From Sisyra terminalis (taxonomy: Eukaryota > Arthropoda > Insecta > Neuroptera > Sisyridae): a DNA stretch of 64,000 nt. Made by a program: the position numbers and the translations under genes. This document shows, in pieces, positions 1 through 9,362 of this stretch; positions within the stretch are counted from its first letter, which is position 1, and every line of letters begins with the position of its first letter. Below the pieces are notes generated by a model. That model ran no database searches, was not told the DNA's origin, and was given only the letters and a program-made list of their open reading frames with translations. The stretch is from assembly GCA_958496175.1 (NCBI GenBank), contig OY292276.1, positions 10,992,001 to 11,056,000 on the forward strand. The letters are read 5' to 3'.

Positions 1-249
1 GGCCTAAAGATTTTACTTGTAGAGGGGAAATTTTTTAATAATTTTATATACTTTCTAGAAAATTGGTTTTGCCTACGAAATAATAAGTTTAATTATGAAA
101 GTTTCGTGGGGGGGGTTAAATTACAATCATTGTCTTCCCTGAACCCTATTCTTAGTTAACCAGAAGTGGTTGCCACTATGTACTTAAAGCAAATATTACA
201 ATTATAGAATAAGTTCTATAAGAATGTACTTACAAAATATATACTACAT
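1..249. other. AT-rich flank with no recognised feature
   Basis: No open frame of note, no inverted repeat and no recognised element. It contains a short G-run near 110-116. It only serves as left flank of the family A element. Confidence 0.5.
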
Positions 250-1313
250 AAGGGTGTACGTTATTTTCCAAATTGATTTTTTTACAGCGATTGCCCCCTG
301 AATTTTTAGTTTAAAATATAAAAAAAAATATCCAATACAATTAAGCTCTTAATTTCTTGATTAAACCGTGCCGGAATCAAGTTACTTTTATCATTTAATT
401 AACATGGGATTATTTGACTTTTTACTTTTAATTTTTTTTTCTCAGAAACAAATGGATGAAAAGATTGATAATTAAATTATTTTGACGTAAAATTTAACGC
501 TCTACAAAAAAGGTCTCTTATGAATTTTCGTTTAAATCACTCCATTAAAAGTTATTCAACATTTAACTTGAGTTAATTTGTTTAATTTGTATTTTGTAAT
601 TTATTCCACATTTAATTTGTTGACTACAAGTTCTAAGAAATTTTTCATAGATGGCGTCAAAGGAAATGGTAAAAATTCGAATTTTAATTGAACTTTTGTC
701 GATAGTCGCATTAATTAGTATGAAATTCACTTCGTAGGTACAAAATATTGATTAAAGCACGAAAATTTATCCTGGATAAATTGAATTTCACGACTATAGC
801 GAATTCGGATCTTATGTTACCTGTTTTAATTATCAAAAAATGATTTTTTTGTTTAATTTTCTGTTCAAGCCATAAAATTAACACAAATAATCACTGGCGC
901 TCTAATGATAATAATTTTTATCTTCTCTTCCAATGATTTTATAGTTAAAAAAAGTAAAAATGAGCAAAAAGTTGAAAATTATATTAGGCACAAGTTAAAT
1001 GTTGAATAACTTTTAATGGAGTGATTTAATCGAAAATTCATTAGAGACCTTTTTTGTAGAGCGTTAAATTTTACGTCAGAATAATTTAATTGTAAATCTT
1101 TTCATTCATTTGTTTCTGAGAAAAAAAATTAAAAGTAAAAAGTCAAATAATCCCATGTTATTGAAATGGTAAAAGTAACTTGATCCCGGCACGGTTTAAT
1201 CAAGAAATTAAGAATTTAATTGTATTGGATAATTTTTTTTTTTATATCTTAAACTTAAAATTCAGGGGGCGATCGCTGGAAAAAAATCAATTTGGGAAGT
1301 AACGGACACCCTA
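250..1313. mobile_element. Family A foldback element, copy 1 (hAT-like MITE)
   Basis: Long-armed foldback of about 1.06 kb. The left arm (about 250-575) is the reverse complement of the right arm (about 993-1313) with minor differences. Termini are AAGGGTGTACGTTATTTTCC on the left and, read inward from the right, TAGGGTGTCCGTTACTTCCC. The same element recurs at 40535-41590 and 52570-53626, where 8-bp target duplications are visible. Here the flanks match only poorly (TACTACAT against TTATACAT if shifted by one base). The central part between the arms has no long open frame. By terminus type (TAGGG) and 8-bp duplications in the sister copies I infer a non-autonomous hAT-superfamily element. 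Confidence 0.85.
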
Positions 1314-2560
1314 ATTATACATCTATCAAAGCATTGTAAAAAATTTTCCAAGTTTTTGGAGCAAATTTTGAGGCGAAACCAACAATTAATTGTATACAAT
1401 TTAATATCTTTCACGTAATGTAATCTTAAAGCGTATAACTACTCGTAAGCATTAAATTTTTGCTACTTATTTAAAAAAACTGGCACTGTTAATTAGATAT
1501 ATGAACAGAAAATTTTATTGCAGATATAAAAGCCCCAAAACATGTCTTTCTAGGCATATTACCTGGTCTTTAGGCCATTTAATTACTCTGTCAATATAAT
1601 TAGCATACAGTATTATGTCGCTTGTATTGGCTTAAATGATAAACGTTGAAAATTTAAAAAATGAGGCAAATAACTTAAACGCTATAAAGCATATCTAGAA
1701 ATCTATAAAAAAATTTCCTTGCTTTTGTATGTGGAAAATTATTACTTGTTTTTTTTTTTTTTTTGAATGGAAAAATGCACCATATGTTTATCATTTTAAG
1801 TCTTTGCCTTCAGGCTTTAAGTCACGTCTTTGTGTATATAGTTAAAGTATGATATAACGTATTATGGTTTAGAAAGTTGATTTTACAGTTCTTGCATCGA
1901 CAAAAAAAAAATCATTTCAATTATCGTTTTTGCTTTTAAATTTGTATAATTACTCTTATGTAATGGATGGCTTATGTAGGTAATATCTATAGTAAAACTA
2001 TGATAGTTTTTGTCTCTCCTCTTAACATCTATAACAATTACGTTTTATGTGTATTAATCACACTGCCAAGGTTGTATCAATTATTATGCATAGAGATCTA
2101 CGGAAATTTTGCAATTGAACTGTGACAGATTTTTTCTTCGGCAAAAATCAATAACAAGCGAGAATTATGGATCGGTTGCAATAAAAAAGCATATCTCTGT
2201 GCCAAAAATGACATTTTTTTTGGGTAAAATACATTTTTTCCAATCAAAATCTGTGCTAAAGATAAAATTATTTGTTTTTAATACTATGTTGAATACTAGT
2301 TGGAAAATTTCTGTGATAAAATCTACGGAAATATGCAAAAAATGTGAGGTGTTTATCAATGCCATACCATTTTTCTTACAATATGAGATCCCAACCTAGG
2401 TCAATTCTCTTTTTCTTTCTAAAATATTTTTCTTTATGCAGATTTCTGTAAAAGTAAACAAGATACACTAAAATCATTGAATATTTGTCTTTTTCCTTCA
2501 GCAATTTTTTTTTAAAATTTTCAATCGTTTAAAATTCTAGCCCTGATTGATTGAAAGAAA
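1314..2560. other. Unassigned AT-rich stretch
   Basis: No gene or element recognised. A poly-T run lies at about 1749-1764. An open frame at 2109-2399 has an overlapping frame of similar length on the other strand, and its composition (runs of F, K, I) is what random AT-rich sequence gives, so I do not call it a gene. Confidence 0.5.
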
Positions 2561-2564
2561 TTAT

Positions 2565-2990
2565 ATTACAGTACAATGGTACACACATGATTTTAGATAG
2601 TTAAGCTGCAGAAACAGTTCTTGAGTCTCACCAAACTAGTTCCGAATTGGTTTGGAAATACAAACCATTAAAAGAAGATATTTGTTTGTGTACATTGGCC
2701 TGGTGATATGAAAGGCTGGCATTGGAAGGTTGAAGAATATTCTTCATGGATCCAAAACTAGTTATAGATAGGTACATCAAAGAGCATAGCACTAGGTTTC
2801 ATGAGTTCCAGATGAAAAAAAAACGGAACAATAAAACTTTTGGATTATTTGGATTTATCATTACATGTTATTTTTTGTTATGTATTGATTACTAAAAGGC
2901 ATATAATATTATTGAAGATTTGACATTTAACATCATCCTATCACACACCAAACCTCCTCAAATTGGTGACCCCGACGTGATCCAAAGGAC
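2565..2990 (+). repeat. Possible LTR end followed by a primer-binding-site-like sequence
   Basis: At 2964 the sequence TTGGTGACCCCGACGTGATC begins with TGG and resembles the complement of a tRNA 3' end, as found directly after the 5' LTR of many retrotransposons. Upstream, an AATAAA signal at about 2829 and a T-rich tail could be the R/U5 part of an LTR. No second LTR, no polypurine tract and no gag or pol frame were seen, so at most a fragment remains. What is seen is the TGG-rich motif; the LTR reading is inference. Confidence 0.3.
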
Positions 2991-3540
2991 TCAATCTTCT
3001 ACTGATATCAACCTCTTCAGTTTTTGCATACTTCAAAACGTTAGTATAGTTTAATACATAGAGCCATAAAATGAACAAGATCGTTAAAAATCCACCAAGC
3101 CTGCGAGACTGACTTACTAAACCCTTGGATGCCCTTGGAGTTCGATTGAACTCAGGTTAAGAACCAATGGAATACAGGAATTGTGTACTGGAAATCGCTT
3201 CAGTTTTGGAGAATCCATTGGATATTACCAAGGCTTCCTAAGGAACCCAATCGGCTCTCAATTGAATCTTTCATCTTTGCCACTGAAGCGCAATAGTTAT
3301 ACTAATATGTAGAATATATAAGAACTTCAAAAAAAGTCCTCAAAATTTAAAGTTTCATTGATAAACAACGCATAGAATAAACTAATGAATTAAGAAGCAT
3401 ATTTTAGGTACTTGGAGTTTAAAAAACAATCCCCCTCCCCCATTCTAATGGATTCAAAAGATAATAAAAAGTTAAACGATAATTTAATGAACATATTTTG
3501 TCATGTTTGTAAACATTACCTTCGATATTATTCTTTCTAA
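2991..3540. other. Unassigned stretch
   Basis: Slightly higher GC around 3100-3290 than the surroundings, with no frame longer than about 50 codons. It could be decayed internal sequence of the retrotransposon suggested just upstream. No motif supports that. Confidence 0.35.
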
Positions 3541-3795
3541 TCAGTGATGGATTTAAAAATTTCCTGCCAGTAGGCTGTTCAATTTTTGCCGCCCCTACTG
3601 ACCTCTGAAATTCGATACTTATTTCTCAATCATAATAATTACATTTATTCTATCAATGAAATACCAATTTGTGCTCCATCGCCGTTATAACATCAACTTT
3701 TCCTGTTATTAGAAAATTTTTAGACCAAATTTACCACCCCCCAAAATTTGCACCCCTAGGCTTCAGTCTGCTGGCAATAATAATTTAATAATTTA
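3541..3795. repeat. Degraded repeat with GGATTTAAAAATTT start and C-rich patches
   Basis: The sequence CAGTGATGGATTTAAAAATT at 3541 and the C-rich patches CCGCCCCTAC and CACCCCCCAAAATTTGCACC resemble ends of old hAT-type non-autonomous elements. A possibly related G-rich patch lies at 56360-56410. No target duplication could be established. Confidence 0.3.
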
Positions 3796-4363
3796 ACCGG
3801 CCTTATCTTATAAATAATTTTATTAGGGAAGCCACCATAAAACTATCATCTTTTATTCAATATGAAGTAAATTGAACGATTTGACCATCAATTATGATAA
3901 TTTTTAAAAATCGAAGAAATACCGAATAGATAACACATAAGTGTATCCTCTACCTTGGAATTTTTAAACAAAATAAATCAAATTGACTAAGTATGGTCTT
4001 CTTTACGTTATAAGTCTTTTAAAATTTAAACCATTTTGCACTATTCCGTCAACAATTATATCCAGGGGAATTACATTTGCGTGATTATTTATTTTTTTCC
4101 CAAGAGTTTATAGAAAAAGTTTTATAGTAAAGTCTTTAATTGATTTAATTGATCTCACCAGATTTTTATGCATATTTTCTTCGACTAAGATATAAATTGA
4201 GATTATCCATAAAACAAACATTTACAAATGTTGAAATAAGTATCGTTTGTAACACCTTAAATACACTGATGATAAATGTCAAAGTCCGAGCTCTAATACT
4301 AATATCTCGACCAAATAAAACGCTATAATTATATTTGTACATATTTAATTATATGTAACTAGA
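3796..4363. other. Unassigned AT-rich stretch
   Basis: No open frame, inverted repeat or tandem repeat noticed. Confidence 0.5.
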
Positions 4364-4860
4364 TACAGGATGTCCCGGATATGAGTTTTCCACGACTTTT
4401 TTTCAAAAAAAAAAATGTTTGTTTTTAACAATATTTTTTGAACTATAATTCAGTTGCCATATTGTTTTCGCAGTAGAATAAGATAAAAAAAAAACAGTAA
4501 GAGAGAAAATGAGAAAGTATTTGATATTATTTTGATACGTATGGTACCTATTGATGATATTACAAATGCTATGGTCCTTTCTGTATATTAAATTAGTAAT
4601 TGTTAAGGATTTCTTCTACGAAATTCTATAAAAAAATTGTTTAGTTGAAAGTTTAAAAAAAAAAGTTGGAAAACGTTACTGTTTGAAACCTTACCATTTG
4701 TCATTTTTTCGTCCGGCTTTCTATGAAATCTAAATTACTTAGTCAAAAAAATAAACCATTTTCTAAAGCTCATCAATTTCTTCAGTTTTCCAAATAAGAA
4801 AGACCTGCTACTATAAAAGTAAGACACATTTTTTTGATATATATATTTTACGTTAAATAT

Positions 4861-6648
4861 TAGACTGAGCCAAAAAAATTAACTTTTATTTTGTTGGAAA
4901 AGTATATCGAAAATATTGTTCAAAGTGACAAAAAAATATCGGGAAGAATTGACCCATAATATTAATATTAAGAGGTCAATCATCTTTAATTTCGATTTTT
5001 TATTTGTGTTTTCATTTTTGCGTCAATGCTGTCAAACTATCAAAGTAAAAAAAATCATTTGCACATTTATTTATAGAAAATTAAATTCCCTACAAAAAAC
5101 GTTTCTTTAAAAATTTTTGCCAGACATGCCGTTTCCGAATAATCAAGCTTTAAACATTGATATCACTTTTAGATTTATCTTCTTTATTTTGGAATTTTTT
5201 AACTAATGTACAAATAAATATATAGAAATGAACAATATAGATTCTTGAAGGGAATTTAATTTTCTACAAAAAAGGTCTCTTAACGTTTTAACATAAAATC
5301 ACTTTTTCAGAAGTTATTCCCAATTAAAATGGAAGAAAAAATTAAATTATGTTTTTTTTTGTTGTTGGACCAATTTTGAAAGAGTGATTTTATGTAAAAA
5401 CGTTAAGAGATTTTTTTTGTTGAGCATTAAATTCCGTTCTAGAATCTATATTGTTCATTTCTATATATTTATTTGTTCGTTAGTTACAAAATTCCAAAAT
5501 AAAGAAGATAAATCTAAAAATTAAATCAATGTTTAAAGCTTGATTATACGGAAACGGCGTGTCTGGCAAAAATTTTCAGAGACGTTTTTTATAGGGAATT
5601 TAATTTTCTATAAATATTAGGGTGATTTTTTTTTTGGGACTATTTTTTTTTGCTCCCATGCCGAAATTTTGTTGGAAATACTTCAAAAAAAAATCCCTGA
5701 AAGTTTGAGCTCTTAATATTAATATTAAGTACTCGCTCACAGCGTGTGAATATTTTCCATTTAAAATACACGTAAACTTTGATTTTTTTTTTTATTTTTA
5801 TAGCTCGACGGCATTTTATGGTATCGCCTCGCTCAAAGTCAGGATTTTGTTACAATTGTATGCTCTACAAAAGTGCCTATTGCGGCAAAATCGAAATTTA
5901 CACGGGCGAGGTAGTACGGGTCACTAAACCTAGATTTTTCATAGATTTTTCGTTTTTCTCTCAGTAACTCATGAATTACAAGACCTACAGAAAAAATTAA
6001 AATAGCAAGTTTATAGGAAATTTAATTTCCAACAAAAAAGTTCCAGAAAACCAAATTCCTAAGATTGATATTTCTCGAGATATTGAGCCTTGAATTTCTC
6101 GTACTATAAAATTTTTACGGATTATTGAGTAAAATTTAAGAAAATATTGATTTTTTATTCCTTATTAAAAATAGGCACTTTTGTAGAGCATACAGTTGTA
6201 AAAAAATCCCGACTTTGAGCGAGGCGATACCATAAAATGCCGCTGAGCTATAAAAATTTAAAAAAAAAATCAAAGTTTACGTGTATTTTAAATGGAAAAT
6301 ATTCACACGCTGTGAGCGAGTACTTAATATTAATATTAAGAGCTCAAACTTTCAGGGAATTTTTTTTGAAGTATTTCCAACAAAATTTCGGCATGGGAGC
6401 AAAAAAAAAATAGTCCCAAAAAAAATCACTCTAATAAATATATGTGCAGATGATTTTTTTACCTTGATAGTTTGACAGAATTGATGCAAAAATTGAAGCA
6501 CAAATAAAAAATCGAAATTAAAGATGATAGACCTCTTAATATTAATACTAAGGGCTCAAACCTTCCCAATATTTTTTTTTGTCCCCTTGAGCAATATTTT
6601 CGATATACTTTTCAAAAAAAAAGTGGTCGATTTTTTTTGCCCAGTTTA
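4861..6648. mobile_element. Family B foldback element, copy 1 (hAT-like MITE), itself interrupted by family C
   Basis: Left end TAGACTGAGCCAAAAAAATT; read inward from the right, TAAACTGGGCAAAAAAAATC. Flanks are TTAAATAT (4853-4860) and TTAAATAG (6649-6656), an 8-bp target duplication with one mismatch. The arms carry the family hallmarks: AATATTAATATTAAG, TTTTGCGTCAATGCTGTCAA, and the internal module CTACAAAAAAGGTCTCTTAA. Family C occupies 5618-6433 within the right arm. Without it the length would be about 970 bp, the same as the intact copy at 22865-23812. No transposase is encoded, so mobility would depend on enzyme supplied elsewhere. Confidence 0.85.
5618..6433. mobile_element. Family C foldback element (hAT-like MITE) nested in family B
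   Basis: Left end TAGGGTGATTTTTTTTTTGG; read inward from the right, TAGAGTGATTTTTTTTGGGA. The 8-bp flanks ATAAATAT at 5610-5617 and 6434-6441 are identical. Uninterrupted family B copies have a single ATAAATAT followed by ATGTGCAG, so the insertion point is exact. Arms of about 265 bp (5618-5885 and 6168-6433) pair nearly throughout. They include GTATCGCCTCGCTCAAAGTC and its complement. The open frames at 5779-5967 and 6281-6475 lie in these arms and are not genes. TAG-type ends with a perfect 8-bp duplication point to the hAT superfamily. Confidence 0.9.
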
Positions 6649-6752
6649 TTAAATAGAATGTAAAGAAGGGAAGAATACCATCTTCTTAGAAGGATTTTTT
6701 TGTCACAACGTTATCCCTATTTTTGGTTCATAAATTTTCGGGACATACTGTA

Positions 6753-7220
6753 TACATATATCAACAAAAAGATAAGAGTTCGTCTCCACATTTAAAATAT
6801 CCAAGTTTATCCTCATTTCCATTCAATTACAATAATAAATTAATGGCTTTTATATTGCCAGTTATTTGTTCCGTAATTTAAAAGAAAATTCAATTGATTT
6901 TCCTCAGTTTTTCTTTGTAAAACCAATGAAAACTTGTTACGATCTAAACATGCAAATTGGATCTTACCTTCGTTTAAGATCATCCATGTTTTTCTGTAGT
7001 TTACGAACAAGTAATAACTCTTACAACAATGCCATTGGTAAAATAACAACAATGAACACAATGTTTTTTTTTTTTTTTTTTTTTTACTTAAGAACTGAAC
7101 ATGGCACTACCGCGAAATTCGTTCGTTATTTCCAACCAAAACATAGTAACAACACAAACTTTCATTTTTCTCGGTTGCAATGTAGAATTAATGATATATG
7201 TTATTATGTGCAGGGAAAAT
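6753..7220. other. Unassigned stretch with a poly-T tract
   Basis: A poly-T tract of about 22 bases lies at 7063-7085. Open frames on both strands (6840-7061 minus, 6866-7315 plus) overlap each other and match nothing I know. The plus frame reads through the poly-T tract as a run of F, which argues against a gene. Confidence 0.4.
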
Positions 7221-7224
7221 TGAA

Positions 7225-7400
7225 AATTGCTCGTCGTGTTTTGTTTTGTTTATGTGAGTGGGGGGACACACAGCCGTGGCCGACTAGATCGGAGCCGAGT
7301 GTCGCTATGAAATGAAAACTTTTGGCCGTCGTTATTCGCACTTGGACATTTTCCTCGTGCCAAGTCCCCCTATTGGATTCGGGTGCCCCCACTAACATTA
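7225..7400. other. GC-elevated islet of unknown nature
   Basis: This approximately 170-bp patch has clearly higher GC than the surrounding DNA, with several CpG (for example CCGTGGCCGACTAGATCGGA). Both strands have short open frames through it (plus frame ending at 7315; minus frame 7204-7398). Neither has a recognisable domain. It could be an exon, a promoter islet or a repeat fragment. There is no splice or promoter evidence I would trust. Confidence 0.3.
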
Positions 7401-7967
7401 TTGGCTTGTTAAAGGGAAATACTCATACATCGCTCTTTTTTATAATGTGTGATATGAATCAATTAGCATATACATTAAGCGTCGAATACAACCAATAGAA
7501 CTTTGTATACCAAGATAAATCAAATTTCACGTTTTATATGAGCGCTAATGCCAAAATTGTACTCTTTTTGGCCTAATTGACCTTTGATAGTCCAAAAGTT
7601 TGGATATATGGATTTTGAAGTTATGCTTTTTTGAAGTGATTGATAAAATTTGCTTGCAAAAATGGACCAAAAATAAAAGTAATGATTTCTTTACGTTTTA
7701 TATTCAAATTTACCGAAAATTTTAATTTTTATTTCTAGCTTTTTTTTGTTGAAAATTTGTTTTGTAATTATATTTTTGCCTTCTACCGAATATTAGACAA
7801 AAGGAGTTCTATACCTCTTTTTTATGCGAAGCACTCACGAAGATGGAATGCACAATGCATATCTGGAATTAAAATGCAATTTCAATCATTTTTTCTAAAT
7901 TCATGAAACTATATTTATATATTTATATAGTTATAAACTGTATAACTATATAACTTATAAACTATAT
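7401..7967. other. Unassigned AT-rich stretch
   Basis: Nothing recognised. A (TATA)-rich patch at about 7913-7967 precedes the family B copy. Confidence 0.5.
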
Positions 7968-9362
7968 TAGACTGTGCCAAAAAAATTGACTATTTTTTTT
8001 TTTTGAAAAGTATAACGAAAATATTGTTCAAGGTGACAAAAAAAAAATATCGAGAAGGTTTGAGCCCTTAATATTAATATTAAGAGGTCTATCATCTTTA
8101 ATTTCGGTTTTTTATTTGTGCTTTCATTTTTGCGTCAATGCTGTCAAACTATCATAGTAAAAAAAATCATCTGCATATATATTTATAGAAAATTAAATTT
8201 CCTATAAAAAACGTCTCTTTAAAAATTTTTGCCAGACACGCCGTTTCCGAATAATCAAGCTTTAAACATTGATATAATTTTTTGATGTATCTTTTGTATT
8301 TTGGAATTTTGTAACTAACGAACAAATAAATATATAGAAATGAAGAATATAGATTCTTGAAGAGAATTTAATGCTCTACAAAAAAAGTCTCTTAACGTTT
8401 TTAAATAAAATCACTCTTTCACAATTGGTTCAACAAAGAAAAAAACAATAATTTTTGAGCCCTTAATATTAATATTAAGAGGTCTATCATCTTTAATTTC
8501 GATTTCATATTTGTGCTTTTATTTTTGCGTCATTGCTGTCAAACTATTAAGGTAAAAAAAATCATCTGCACATATATTTATATAAAATTAAATTCCCTAC
8601 AAAACACGTCTCTTTAAAATTTTTCGCCAGACACGCCGTTTCCGAATAATTAAGCTTTAAACATTAATATAATTTTTAGATTTATCTTCTTTATTTTGGA
8701 ATTTTGTAACTAACGACCAATTACCATAAATATATAGAAATGAACAATATAGATTTTTGAAGAGAATTTAATGCGCTACAAAAAAGGTCTCTTAACGTTT
8801 TTACATAAAATCGCTGTCTCAAAATTGGTTCAACAAAGAAAAAAACAATAATTTTTGAGCTCTTAATATTAATATTAAGAGGTATATCATCTTTGATTTC
8901 AATTTTTCATTTGTGCTTTAATTTTTGCGTCAATGTTGTCAAACTATCAAGGTAAAAAAATTCATCTGCACATATATTTATAGAAAATTAAATTTCCTAC
9001 AAAAAACGTTTCTGTAAAAATTTTCACAAGACACGTCGTTTCCGAATAATCAAGCTTTAAACATTGTTATAATTTTTAGATGTATCTTCTGTATTTTGGA
9101 ATTTTGTAACTAACGAACAAGTAAATATATAGAAATGATGAATATAGATTCTTGAAGGGAATTTAATGCTCTACAAAAAAAGTCTCTTAACGTTTTTACA
9201 TAAAATCACTCTTTCAAAATTGGTTCAACAAAGAAAAAAACAATAATTGAATTTTTCCTTCAACTTTAATTGTGAATAACTTTTGAAAAAGTGGTTTTAT
9301 GTAAAAATTTTAAGACCTTTTTTGTAGAGCATTAAATTCCCTTCAAGAATCTATATTGTTCA
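7968..9362. mobile_element. Family B element, copy 2, with one arm triplicated in tandem
   Basis: The left end TAGACTGTGCCAAAAAAATT starts at 7968. The arm module, running from AATATTAATATTAAG through CACTCTTTC to CAACAAAGAAAAAAACAATA, occurs three times head to tail. The CAATA joint falls at 8446, 8846 and 9241, giving periods of 400 and 395 bp. After the third unit the sequence turns into the complementary arm (9250-9362) and stops abruptly at ATTGTTCATT. The usual terminal part of the right arm is missing, and so is a matching target duplication. A rearranged, probably immobile derivative. Confidence 0.85.

Larger units (their letters stand above)
4366..6750. mobile_element. Outer DNA element with CAG...CTG termini, flanked by TA, interrupted by families B and C
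   Basis: Left end CAGGATGTCCCGGATATGAG at 4366; read inward from the right, CAGTATGTCCCGAAAATTTA ending at 6750. Both ends are flanked by TA (4364-4365 and 6751-6752). TA duplication with CAG termini fits Tc1/mariner/pogo-type non-autonomous elements. Removing the family B insertion (4861-6648) would leave about 600 bp with no coding capacity. Apart from the short termini the two halves do not match well, so this is a terminal-repeat element and not a foldback. Confidence 0.6.

Noticed and set aside
6866..7315. The longest open frame in the window (149 codons)
   Set aside because: It runs through a 22-base poly-T tract as consecutive Phe, overlaps a frame on the other strand, and has no recognisable domain or codon bias.
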